From Natronosporangium sp035305625 (GTDB taxonomy: Bacteria; Actinomycetota; Actinomycetes; Mycobacteriales; Micromonosporaceae), in contig CAWEKD010000007.1 of assembly GCA_963809545.1 (NCBI GenBank), forward strand, positions 248,001 through 312,000: a stretch of DNA of 64,000 nucleotides. The letters run 5' to 3'. Shown in pieces: positions 10,681-18,780 of the stretch; the first letter of the stretch is position 1, and each line of letters starts with the position of its first letter. A program made the position numbers and the translations under genes. The notes under the pieces were generated by a model. It was not told the DNA's origin, ran no database searches, and saw only the letters and a list, made by a program, of their open reading frames with translations.

Positions 10681-11481
10681 TCACCCCGTCGATTCGGTTC
10701 CTCCTGCTGTCCGTGAGCTCGGGGCGTGGACAGCGGCCACCAGCTGGGGCAGGACCTTCCCGATCGGCTCCCGGATCACCGCGTGCGCCACCGGGTCGTA
10801 CGGCGTGGGCTCAGCGTTGATCACCACCAACCTGGCGCCGGCCTGCAACGCCAGGTCGCACAGGCCCGCGGCCGGATGCACCGACAGCGAGGTCCCCACC
10901 GCCACAAACAGCTCACAGTCCCGGCTGGCGGCGATGGCGGCCGCCAACACGTCCGGATCCAGCGACTCCCCAAACGAGATCGTGGCCGCCTTCTGGATCC
11001 CACCGCACTCCAGGCACGGCGGGTCCGCCTCCCCGGCCTCGATCCGGGCCAGCACCTCCGGCATGGGGGTACGGGCGGGGCAGGACATGCACCTGACCCA
11101 GTGAATGGTGCCGTGGATCTCGATCACCCGCTCCGGCGACGACCCCGCGGCCTGGTGCAGACCGTCGATGTTCTGGGTGACGATGGCCCGCAACCGCCCG
11201 GCGCGCTCCAGCCGCACCAGGGCTTCGTGGCCGGCGTTGGGTCGGGATCGCCAGACCGGGTGCTCCAGCCGGGACCGCCAGGCCTGCCGCCGGATCTCCG
11301 GATCCGCCAGGTACGAGTCGAGCGTGAACAGCGCCTGCGCTTTCGGGTCCCGGGTCCACACCCCCTGCGGGCCGCGGAAGTCCGGGATACCCGAGTCGGT
11401 GGAGATGCCGGCACCGGTCAACACCGTGACCGCGGACGCCTCTGCTACCCACTCCGCAACCGCCTGCACCGTGGCACTCAT
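10681..11481 (-). CDS. Sir2 family NAD-dependent protein deacylase
   Basis: Removes acyl groups from protein lysines using NAD+, releasing nicotinamide. The 266-residue protein shows the class signatures: GAGISTDSGIPDFRG near residue 20, QNIDGLHQAAGS with the catalytic His, a zinc site made of CMSC and CLEC pairs, VGTSLSVHPAAG and VVINAEPTPYD. I choose the ATG at 11481 (MSATVQ) rather than the upstream in-frame ATG at 11556, whose extension is Arg/Ala-rich and unlike the family. It lies between the RHS remnant and the conflict-type gene, with no shared overlap, so co-function is not evident. Confidence 0.93.
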   Translation of the reverse strand: MSATVQAVAEWVAEASAVTVLTGAGISTDSGIPDFRGPQGVWTRDPKAQALFTLDSYLADPEIRRQAWRSRLEHPVWRSRPNAGHEALVRLERAGRLRAIVTQNIDGLHQAAGSSPERVIEIHGTIHWVRCMSCPARTPMPEVLARIEAGEADPPCLECGGIQKAATISFGESLDPDVLAAAIAASRDCELFVAVGTSLSVHPAAGLCDLALQAGARLVVINAEPTPYDPVAHAVIREPIGKVLPQLVAAVHAPSSRTAGGTESTG

Positions 11482-11575
11482 ACCACGACCGTAACGGGTC
11501 GTCCCCGCGCGGAGCCGGGCCCGGCCTGCCCTGAGGGCAGCCCGTCGGGGGTTCACCGATGGGGTCGCCTCGCGT

Positions 11576-14500
11576 TCAGCGAGCGTCGCGATCGGTGCCG
11601 AACCGGTCGAGAAGGCGCTTGAGTTGGTCTACGGACCCTTCGTCAAGGGCCAGGCGGGCGGCCGCCGTGAACTCAGCGTCTCCCAGCAAGGCGCGAAGAT
11701 TTTTCAACTCTTGCGCATCAAGTTCCCACTCCGGTACACCGAGGGCGAGCAGGATATCGAGAGCCCGGCAATGCATTGACACCGCTTCGGTCGGGCGGCC
11801 GAGCGCAGCGTACAGGACGCCTAGTCGACTGTGGCTGAAAGCTACACCGGAGCGGTTACCCGACTCCTCATCGATAGCGAGAGACTGCCGATAGAGCCGC
11901 TCCGCCTCACCATAATCACCACGAGCCTGCGCCAGCACACCCAACTGACGGTAAGTAATGGCTATACCAGCGCGGTTACCCAACTCCTCGTCGATGGCGA
12001 GCGCTTTCCGGTACAGGCGCTCCGCCGCGCCATAATCACCACGGATCTCCGCCAACCTACCTAACTGGTGGTAGCTATTGGCCATGCCTGCGCGGTTACC
12101 CAACTTCTCTTTGATAGCGAGAGAGCGCTGGTATAGCCGCTCCGCCTCACCATAATCACCGCGGATCTGCGCCAACCTACCCAGCTGCTGATAGCTGACG
12201 GCGACGCCGGAGCGATCACCCAGCCCCTCATCGATAGCGAGAGACTGCCGATAGAACCGCTCCGCCTCACCATAATCACCACGAGCCTGCGCCAGCACAC
12301 CCAACTGATGGCAAATAACGGATACCCCGGAACGATCGCCCAACTCCTCGGCAATGGCAAGGGCCTGCCGATAGAGTCGTTCCGCCTCGCCATGATCACC
12401 ACGATCATGTGCGAGGAGACCCAACTGGTGGTAAATATTGGCTATACCAGCGCGGTTACCCAACTCCTCGTCGATAGCGAGAGACTGCCGATAGAACCGC
12501 TCCGCCTCACCATAATCACCACGAGCCTGCGCCAATACCCCGAGTCGGCGGTACCAGGTAGCGCGACGGCCCGAGGTGGGTGGTACCCAACGGAGGGTGT
12601 CATGGATGAGGCCGGCTTCCCGGTCCCATGCTCCCCACCGGTGCAGTTGGGTGCACATATGCCTGGTGATGATGTCGGCCGTGTCGAAATCACCGATAGC
12701 GATGAGGTGGTAGCGGGCTTCTTCCCAGTCGTGGATTTCCGCTACCTGGTCTTGTGGCCAGTTCCGGGCACGCCATTGCCAGTAGTCGGCGGCGGCCTGG
12801 TGCGCCTGAGCCAGCAGGTCCGACTCAGCATGTGGAGGGCTGTACCGCGCAAGATGTTTCGCCAATTCGGTGGCGGTCCACCGGTGCATGAAGACACGGT
12901 CGCCCAGCCTGGTGACCAGGCTGGTGTCCAGCAGTCGCGGCAGCAGCATGGACAGCTGCGGGGGTGCCGCGACCGGTGGACGCGGTTGGCGTATCTGCCG
13001 AAGCAGGTGGGTGAGCTGGTGCCGGTCGTCGTCACTGAGTGGACTGTCCTGGGCCAGTGCCTGCTCCAGCTGCTCGGAGTCCAGCTGGTCGGTGTCCATT
13101 CCGTAGTCAGCCAGCAGGGAGAGGATCTGGAAGGTAAGAATCCGCGAGTCGGGGGTGGCGGCGGTCGGGTCGGGTTGACCGATCTGGAACAGCAGGGCGA
13201 TACGGTCGACCGGCTCGCGGTAGACGCTGATACCGGCCAGTAAGCGAATCGCGCCGGGGACGGTCGCCAACCGGTCCAGGTGTTCGGTGAGCAGCACCTC
13301 ATCGGCGGCCAAGGTGGCCACCTGCGCCAGCGCGGCGTCGAGCGTACGCTCCTGGTGAAGCCATTGGGTTGCCTGTTGTGGGCCGAACCGGTTGGTGACC
13401 GCTTCGGTCAGTCGGCGAGTGATGTCGGGGAAGCGTCCCTGACCGGCGCCGAGCAGGGCATCGAGGTACTCCAGGCACCGGGGGTGTCCCCCGACTGCCC
13501 GCCAGATCTTCTCCCGCACGTCAGCGTCGACCGCGTGGCGTTCCAGATGGGGCAGTGACCACAGCAGTTTGCCGGTTTCAGCCAAGCTCAGCGGCGGCAC
13601 CTGATACTGGTACAGCCGCCCGGCTGCCCGCTCAGGCAGGGGGAACGGGTACCGGGAGGTGATCAGTAGCCGACTGTGACCCGGTGAATCGGCCCAGGCG
13701 GCCAGCAGCTCGGCCAGCGTGGGATCGGTGATCTGCCAGCCGCCGTCGCGGTGGGTGAGGTTGTCTTCAAAGTTGTCCAGCACCAGCACCACCGGTGTCC
13801 CGGGAAAGACGTCCTCCCGCAGCAGCGCGAGCCGGTCCTGCCAGGGCACATCCATTCGGGTAGCCACCTGTACCGCAGCCACCTGCGGACCGGCCACAAC
13901 CTGTCGGCGCAGCAGATCCCTTCGCAGCACCGCCGCGACCGCCGCGAAGATCCCGTCCGCCGACACCGGTCCGGTCACCGTAGCCACCTGCCACAACGGC
14001 CTACGCTGCAGTGTGTGGCGCAGCACCTCCGCGGCCAGGGTGGTCTTGCCGATGCCCCCGATACCGTGCAGCAGCACCCCGGAAAACCGGTCCGATTCCA
14101 AGACTGCCGGCAGGTCCCGCTGAGCGGTGCGGCGGCCCACGAACTGCCCCACCGGGCGGGCCCGCAACCCACCCAACTCCGGGGCGCGACGCGGCGGCAT
14201 CACCACGGTCTTGCTACGGTCCAGCACCTGCACCGACGGTTCCCCCGCCAGGACGGTGACCACACTCCACTCATCCCACTCGGCCAACCGCTGGCTGACC
14301 GGATCATCGGCGTTGCGCAGGTCACGCTGGATAGCTCGCCGTGCCTCCGCCACCGCCCGCACCACGTCCGGTGCCTCGGATGAGGCGAGTTCGGCATAGA
14401 CCCGCGCGAACACACGCGTGGCATACCGGTCGCTCACCGAGGTCTGGGCGGCGATCACCGCACAGGCGCCATGTTCGGCCAACCGGGCCGCGTACGAAGC

Positions 14501-15949
14501 TCCCTCCCGCTCGCCAGCGGCGTCGGTGTAGCAGGCCGCCAACGAGACCACTGGCGGCATCTTCCCCGCCGGGACCGCCTCCTCCAGGAACTCCTCGGCG
14601 CTGACCTGGCGGGCGCCTCCCCGCTCGTCCTCTAGGTGCAGGATGCCTGGTGCGCCGTGGGCTGACACGTGCAGCACGTGCACCCCGCCGCTGTCCAGAG
14701 CCGCGCGGATCGCCTCGGTGGTGGCGAACGGCACCACCTCCACCTGCGCATCCCCCAACCGCGCGCCCCGCACCGCATCCAGGATGCTGCTCAGCTCGTG
14801 CTCGTAATCCAACAGTGGGCCACCGTCGACATCCGGTGACGCGATCGCCACCACGATCCGTAGTGGGCCCGGCAACGGCGAAGGAGTACCGGCCCGGCCC
14901 CGCCGGTAGACCGACACCAGCGGGTGCAACGCCAACGGCCGGCCACTGACCGGTTCCGGCATCGCCTCCCACGGCAGCATCGTCCATCCCGGCGCGCTGA
15001 CCCCCACCCGTACCGGCGCATGCTCCCGCTGCGCCTGCCGCAACAGCCCCGCCAACGCCTCCGCCACCGGTTGCGGCAGAAACGACTCCGCCAGCAACTG
15101 CCCCGCCCGCCGCAGTGACAGGCTGCCCGGCGGGTCCGCCCGGGGCATGGGATCGCTCCTGGTCGGCAGCCGCCGACGCGAACGCTCCCGCCACACGTCA
15201 TGCAATGCGTTCATCAGCCCCGGGCGCACCCCGCGGTGAGCGGCCGACACATCCACGCCCGCACCCACCAGGCGTACCGAGGTGTCCGACACCACCAGCT
15301 CCACGTCTCGCGCCGCGCCCCGAGGCAGGCCGCTTGTCACCGGCGGCTCTGCCACGCCGGCCAGTAACGGCGTGAGATCCTCCACTCGCGCCGCCCATAC
15401 CGTGTGCAGCAGCCATCCGTCGCCGGAGTGGTATCGACTGGTAACCACCCCCACCACCCGGCCATCGGTGACCCGGCACACCGGAGCCCCGCTCATCCCC
15501 CGCGTCACACCGCTGGCCTTCACCTGCCCCAGCGCCACCTGCCCAGGGCCCATCGCCGGCCCCTGCCATGATCCCGCCGTGCTGCTGTACCGGTAGTCCT
15601 CGCCAGGGATCGACGACACCCCGGTCACCGCGATGTCGGTACCGACCACCACCGAATCGGACTCCACCAGCCCGGGCACGCACCGCGCGAACGGCTGGTC
15701 ACAGATCAGCACCGCCAGATCCCGCGACTGGTCCAGCGCATATACCCGCGCTCTGCCGCCACCGGACTGGTCGACCCCCAACGGGCCGACCGACACCTCA
15801 TCACCACGTCCGCCGGCGCCCAGATCATTCACCACATGCCAGGCCGTGACCAACACCCCAGGTACTACCTGGAAACACGTGCCGACCGCTTCCCCGGCAT
15901 CATCCAGGACCCGCCCCAGGTATCCCAGTACCTCAGTCGGTCGCGTCAT
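11576..15949 (-). CDS. Trypsin-CHAT-NB-ARC-TPR protein (NLR-like conflict system effector)
   Basis: A 1457-residue multidomain protein. Residues 1-200 are a trypsin-like serine protease fold with an apparently intact triad, His38 (VLVTAWHVV), Asp77 (QSRDLAVL) and Ser153 (GMSGAPV). Residues about 310-570 are a CHAT caspase-like domain with His431 (VLHVSAHG) and Cys473 (VSLAACYTD). A STAND/NB-ARC ATPase follows, with P-loop GIGGIGKTT (629-637), Walker B VLVLDNFED and LLITSRYPF. After a helical region come about seven TPR units of 40 residues (YGEAERLYRQSLAIDEELGN type). No signal peptide or membrane segment is seen. The plan is that of NTP-dependent conflict systems: TPR and ATPase sense and oligomerise, proteases execute. 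It overlaps the preceding small gene by 17 bases. Confidence 0.9.
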   Translation of the reverse strand: MTRPTEVLGYLGRVLDDAGEAVGTCFQVVPGVLVTAWHVVNDLGAGGRGDEVSVGPLGVDQSGGGRARVYALDQSRDLAVLICDQPFARCVPGLVESDSVVVGTDIAVTGVSSIPGEDYRYSSTAGSWQGPAMGPGQVALGQVKASGVTRGMSGAPVCRVTDGRVVGVVTSRYHSGDGWLLHTVWAARVEDLTPLLAGVAEPPVTSGLPRGAARDVELVVSDTSVRLVGAGVDVSAAHRGVRPGLMNALHDVWRERSRRRLPTRSDPMPRADPPGSLSLRRAGQLLAESFLPQPVAEALAGLLRQAQREHAPVRVGVSAPGWTMLPWEAMPEPVSGRPLALHPLVSVYRRGRAGTPSPLPGPLRIVVAIASPDVDGGPLLDYEHELSSILDAVRGARLGDAQVEVVPFATTEAIRAALDSGGVHVLHVSAHGAPGILHLEDERGGARQVSAEEFLEEAVPAGKMPPVVSLAACYTDAAGEREGASYAARLAEHGACAVIAAQTSVSDRYATRVFARVYAELASSEAPDVVRAVAEARRAIQRDLRNADDPVSQRLAEWDEWSVVTVLAGEPSVQVLDRSKTVVMPPRRAPELGGLRARPVGQFVGRRTAQRDLPAVLESDRFSGVLLHGIGGIGKTTLAAEVLRHTLQRRPLWQVATVTGPVSADGIFAAVAAVLRRDLLRRQVVAGPQVAAVQVATRMDVPWQDRLALLREDVFPGTPVVLVLDNFEDNLTHRDGGWQITDPTLAELLAAWADSPGHSRLLITSRYPFPLPERAAGRLYQYQVPPLSLAETGKLLWSLPHLERHAVDADVREKIWRAVGGHPRCLEYLDALLGAGQGRFPDITRRLTEAVTNRFGPQQATQWLHQERTLDAALAQVATLAADEVLLTEHLDRLATVPGAIRLLAGISVYREPVDRIALLFQIGQPDPTAATPDSRILTFQILSLLADYGMDTDQLDSEQLEQALAQDSPLSDDDRHQLTHLLRQIRQPRPPVAAPPQLSMLLPRLLDTSLVTRLGDRVFMHRWTATELAKHLARYSPPHAESDLLAQAHQAAADYWQWRARNWPQDQVAEIHDWEEARYHLIAIGDFDTADIITRHMCTQLHRWGAWDREAGLIHDTLRWVPPTSGRRATWYRRLGVLAQARGDYGEAERFYRQSLAIDEELGNRAGIANIYHQLGLLAHDRGDHGEAERLYRQALAIAEELGDRSGVSVICHQLGVLAQARGDYGEAERFYRQSLAIDEGLGDRSGVAVSYQQLGRLAQIRGDYGEAERLYQRSLAIKEKLGNRAGMANSYHQLGRLAEIRGDYGAAERLYRKALAIDEELGNRAGIAITYRQLGVLAQARGDYGEAERLYRQSLAIDEESGNRSGVAFSHSRLGVLYAALGRPTEAVSMHCRALDILLALGVPEWELDAQELKNLRALLGDAEFTAAARLALDEGSVDQLKRLLDRFGTDRDAR
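11850..12545 (-). repeat. 120-bp tandem repeats encoding the TPR units
   Basis: Direct repeats with a 120-bp period inside the 3' part of the conflict gene. The stretches 11871-11948 and 12231-12308 (78 bases) differ at a single position, and 12471-12535 repeats the same text almost exactly. Offsets are 360 and 240 bp, whole multiples of the unit. DNA identity well beyond what TPR protein conservation needs suggests recent duplication or gene conversion. Confidence 0.85.
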
Positions 15950-16259
15950 AGGTCAACGTCACCGCAAGCGCGGCACCGGTGGTGCCCTTGACCACCAACA
16001 CCGTTCCTTCCACCGACACGCTCAGCCCGAACTCGACCTGCACCTGCCGAGGCCGCCTCGTCGACTGCTGCAGCCGCTCGATCGTCTGCGCCACCGACGA
16101 GGCCACTCCCATAATCACGGCCTCCGCGTCCTCGTACGCGGCCACCACTCGCTCAGCAGCCGTTGATGTTCGCTCCGTACCGGCCAGTCGCGTGGCCTGC
16201 ACCTGCAACGTCACATCGCCAAACCGCACCGGCACAACCTGAACCGCGGGATCATTCAT
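15933..16259 (-). CDS. Trypco1-like (trypsin-co-occurring domain 1, CU044_2847-type) small protein
   Basis: A 108-residue protein from the ATG at 16259 (MNDPAVQ); the frame is open further upstream, but without a convincing ribosome site. The middle carries an amphipathic helical stretch (ERVVAAYEDAEAVIMGVASS), and the C-terminal half has the short beta-rich pattern VQVEFGLSVSVEGTVLVVKG with a closing VTLTYD, which I recognise as the small domain repeatedly found encoded beside trypsin-like conflict proteins. Its 3' end overlaps the start of the trypsin/CHAT/NB-ARC/TPR gene by 17 bases, so the two are made together. Likely a partner, adaptor or substrate of that protein; its biochemical role is unknown. 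Confidence 0.72.
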   Translation of the reverse strand: MNDPAVQVVPVRFGDVTLQVQATRLAGTERTSTAAERVVAAYEDAEAVIMGVASSVAQTIERLQQSTRRPRQVQVEFGLSVSVEGTVLVVKGTTGAALAVTLTYDATD

Positions 16260-16674
16260 AGAACTATGACCATGCCACACCCTCCGTCCTTCTGCATCCT
16301 CTATAGACGGATCGCTGATCCGACCACCCACACTGGCGGCTGATCAATGACCAACTACCTCCCGGCAGCGGCGGAAGATCGCCCGGGACAACGGCACAGG
16401 TGAGTGGGACACCGCTCCCCGCTGGCGAATAGCCAGGTTGCTCACCGCGTACGGCCTCGAAATCGCCTAGTCGACCAGCAAGCTGGCACGCGAGCGCGGT
16501 GGTGTCTGCCGGGTGCGCTGGTCATCAGCCTGACGTTCGGGACCTTGCCCCTGATGGCTGTGCCACCGGCCGGGAAACCGTCGCCGGAAGCGTTGGACAC
16601 TTTCGCTGACGGTATAGCGATAACCGTGCCCGAAAGTGTCCAATGCGCCACCGCCCCAGCTAAAGATCAACCGG
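16260..16674. other. Intergenic region between conflict operon and hisF
   Basis: 415 bases with no supported gene. It must hold the promoter of the minus-strand conflict operon (near 16260-16400) and the 3' end of the his operon. The only clear structure is the inverted repeat at 16593-16643. Frames on both strands through this stretch are short and have no recognisable product. Confidence 0.5.
16593..16643 (-). terminator. Inverted repeat downstream of hisF, possible terminator
   Basis: Arms TTGGACACTTTCG (16593-16605) and CGAAAGTGTCCAA (16631-16643) are perfectly complementary over 13 bp. The 25-base centre is itself nearly self-complementary (ACGGTAT / ATAACCGT with one bulge). It starts 31 bases after the hisF stop on the minus strand, the expected place for the operon terminator, but lacks a T tract. 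It could alternatively be the end of a lost mobile element. Confidence 0.55.
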
Positions 16675-17439
16675 TCAGCTCCGTACCGGGTGGCCGGCCT
16701 GGCGCAGCGCCTCCTTGACCTCCCCGACGCTGACCTCACCGAAGTGGAACACGCTGGCGGCCAGCACCGCGTCCGCCCCCGCCTCGACCGCCGGCGGGAA
16801 GTGGCCGGCCGCCCCGGCCCCACCGGAGGCGATCAGCGGTACGTCCACCACCGCCCGGACCGCCCGGATCAGCGGCAGGTCGAACCCGTCCCTGGTGCCG
16901 TCGGCGTCCATCGAGTTGAGCAGCAGCTCCCCCGCCCCGAGTGCGGCACCCCGCCGGGCCCACTCGACCGCGTCGATGCCGGTGCCGCGCTGACCGCCGT
17001 GGGTGGTGACCTCGAACCCGCTGGGCGTCCCGTCCGCGCGCCGCACGTCCAGCGACAGCACCAGCACCTGCCGACCGAACCGGTCCGCGATCTCGGTGAT
17101 CAGCTCCGGTCGGGCCAGCGCCGCGGTGTTCACCCCCACCTTGGCGGCGCCGGCCTGCAGGAGCCGGTCCACGTCCGCCACCGTCCGCACCCCGCCGCCG
17201 ACGGTCAGCGGGATGGAGATCGTCTCAACGGTACGGCGCACCGCCTCGTACGTGGTTGCCCGCTCCTCCACCGACGCGGTGACGTCGAGGAAGGTGAGCT
17301 CGTCCGCGCCCGCCTGCTGGTAGGCGGCGGCCAGCTCCACCGGGTCGCCGGCGTCCCGCAGGTCGCGGAACCGCACCCCCTTGACCACCCGCCCCGCGGC
17401 CACGTCCAGGCAGGGGATCACCCGGACCGCGGCCGTCAC
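16675..17439 (-). CDS. hisF: Imidazole glycerol phosphate synthase cyclase subunit HisF
   Basis: Converts PRFAR and ammonia to imidazole glycerol phosphate and AICAR in histidine biosynthesis. The 254-residue TIM barrel starts at GTG 17439, whose GTGA overlaps the priA stop. Visible landmarks: the N-terminal RVIPCLDVAAGRVVKG with the catalytic Asp, the phosphate-binding LTVGGGVRT, NTAALARPELI, and LIASGGAGAAGHF near the end. Length matches the family (about 255). HisF normally works as a complex with the glutaminase HisH, which is absent from this cluster, so HisH must be encoded elsewhere or ammonia is supplied differently. Confidence 0.96.
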   Translation of the reverse strand: MTAAVRVIPCLDVAAGRVVKGVRFRDLRDAGDPVELAAAYQQAGADELTFLDVTASVEERATTYEAVRRTVETISIPLTVGGGVRTVADVDRLLQAGAAKVGVNTAALARPELITEIADRFGRQVLVLSLDVRRADGTPSGFEVTTHGGQRGTGIDAVEWARRGAALGAGELLLNSMDADGTRDGFDLPLIRAVRAVVDVPLIASGGAGAAGHFPPAVEAGADAVLAASVFHFGEVSVGEVKEALRQAGHPVRS

Positions 17440-18167
17440 TGGACGGCCTCCGCCAGGGTCGCCAACGCTTCCTGGATGGTGAACGCTCCGGCGTACAGGG
17501 CCTTGCCGGTGATGACCCCCTCCACCCCGAGCGGTTCCAGGGCGGCCAACGCCCGCAAGTCGTCCAGGGTGGACACACCGCCGGAGGCGATCACGGGAGC
17601 GTCGGTGTGGGCACACACCAGCTTCAGCAGGTCGAGGTTGGGGCCGGTCATGGTGCCGTCGCGGCGGATGTCGGTGACCACGTACCGGGCGCAGCCGGCG
17701 CGGTTGAGCCGCTCCAGCACCTCCAGCAGGTCGCCGCCGTCGCGGGTCCAACCCCGGGCGGACAGGGTGCGGCCACGTACGTCCAGCCCTACCGCCACCC
17801 GGTCGCCGTACTCGGCCACCACCCGGTCACACCACTCTGGATTCTCCAGGGCGGCGGTGCCGATATTCACCCGGGCCGCCCCGGTGGCCAGGGCCGCCTG
17901 CAGTGACTCGTCGTCGCGGATCCCGCCGGACAGCTCCACCGCCACGTCCACGGAGCGCACCACCTTGGCCAGCAGCTCGGCGTTGCTGCCGCGCCCGAAC
18001 GCGGCGTCCAAGTCCACCAGGTGGATCCATTCGGCGCCGCCCCGCTGCCAGGCCAGGGCCGCCTCCAGCGGGTCGCCGTAACTGGTTTCGGTCCCGGCCG
18101 CCCCCTGCACGAGGCGCACGGCTGATCCGCCGGCCACATCCACCGCCGGCAGCAACGTCAAGGTCAT
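17436..18167 (-). CDS. priA: Phosphoribosyl isomerase A (HisA/TrpF-type PriA)
   Basis: Isomerises ProFAR to PRFAR in histidine synthesis. In actinobacteria the same enzyme usually also performs the TrpF step of tryptophan synthesis. The 243-residue TIM barrel contains LLPAVDVAGGSAVRLVQGA with the catalytic Asp, VELSGGIRDD, RVNIGTAALENPEW, YVVTDIRRDGTMTGPN and VIASGGVSTLDDL. The RDGT segment with the preceding DI is characteristic of actinobacterial PriA rather than proteobacterial HisA. Dual function is inference from lineage. It is coupled to hisF by a GTGA overlap and follows a 104-residue membrane-protein gene. Confidence 0.93.
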   Translation of the reverse strand: MTLTLLPAVDVAGGSAVRLVQGAAGTETSYGDPLEAALAWQRGGAEWIHLVDLDAAFGRGSNAELLAKVVRSVDVAVELSGGIRDDESLQAALATGAARVNIGTAALENPEWCDRVVAEYGDRVAVGLDVRGRTLSARGWTRDGGDLLEVLERLNRAGCARYVVTDIRRDGTMTGPNLDLLKLVCAHTDAPVIASGGVSTLDDLRALAALEPLGVEGVITGKALYAGAFTIQEALATLAEAVQ

Positions 18168-18168
18168 G

Positions 18169-18483
18169 TCAGTATCGCCGTCCCATCGTCAACACTACGA
18201 GCGCCGGCAGCGCCACCAGCCACACCACGGTCAGTCCGATCGCTAGTGGCCAGTCGGCGAACAACCAGATCAGTACCGTACCGATCACCGCCACCGCGGC
18301 GATTCCCCATCGCTGGGCCCGGGACCGGCGCAACCCGACCCAGCCGGTACGTCGTTTCGCCCCGGCGGCGCGGGCCTGGGCCCGGGCCGCCCGCCGTTGC
18401 TGCCGTCGCGCCTGGCGCGCCTGCGCGGCCGCGCGCTGCTGAGGTGTGCGCGGCGGTCTCCGCCGCGTCCGCTGCTTGCTCAC
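18169..18483 (-). CDS. Small basic membrane protein of unknown function
   Basis: 104 residues, not recognised. The first about 55 residues are extremely basic (Arg/Ala/Gln-rich, MSKQRTRRRPPRTPQQ onwards). Two hydrophobic segments follow (WGIAAVAVIGTVLIWLFADW and LAIGLTVVWLVALPALVVLT), with a short GRRY tail, so both termini are predicted in the cytoplasm. It sits between hisB and priA, where hisH is normally found, with its stop codon one base from the priA ATG. The start is GTG at 18483. Confidence 0.72.
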   Translation of the reverse strand: MSKQRTRRRPPRTPQQRAAAQARQARRQQRRAARAQARAAGAKRRTGWVGLRRSRAQRWGIAAVAVIGTVLIWLFADWPLAIGLTVVWLVALPALVVLTMGRRY

Positions 18484-18618
18484 GGCTCACCGCCCTCACC
18501 GAGGTGGCTACATAGTTCACAGCGTACTCACCTCGGTGTGTCACAGGAAGGCACGAACTCGTCGGACTTCTCCGGGCGGCACGGGGCGGCCGGGGGCGAA
18601 CGGGCAGCGTACACACGG

Positions 18619-18780
18619 TCATGGCAGCAACCAGAGCAGCCCGCCGATCAGGGCCAGGGTCGCCAGCACCGCCAACACAATGAGCAGGCCCCGGTTGGCG
18701 CCCTGCTTCCCCAACGAGTACGCACCGCCGATCAGCAGCCCGGCCAGGGCGAACAGCACGATCGGCAGGATGTCGCTCAC
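18619..18780 (-). CDS. Small two-helix membrane protein (53 aa)
   Basis: Not recognised. GTG start at 18780 overlaps the hisB stop (GTGA), so it is coupled to hisB. The 53 residues hold two hydrophobic segments (ILPIVLFALAGLLIGGAYSL and GLLIVLAVLATLALIGGLLW) joined by a short KQGANR loop. It is small but supported by the coupling, hydrophobic periodicity and position within the his operon. A function in histidine synthesis is not implied. Confidence 0.7.
   Translation of the reverse strand: MSDILPIVLFALAGLLIGGAYSLGKQGANRGLLIVLAVLATLALIGGLLWLLP

Noticed and set aside
11850..12545. CRISPR array
   Set aside because: Repeats have a 120-bp period, are coding TPR units in frame, and have no unique spacers.
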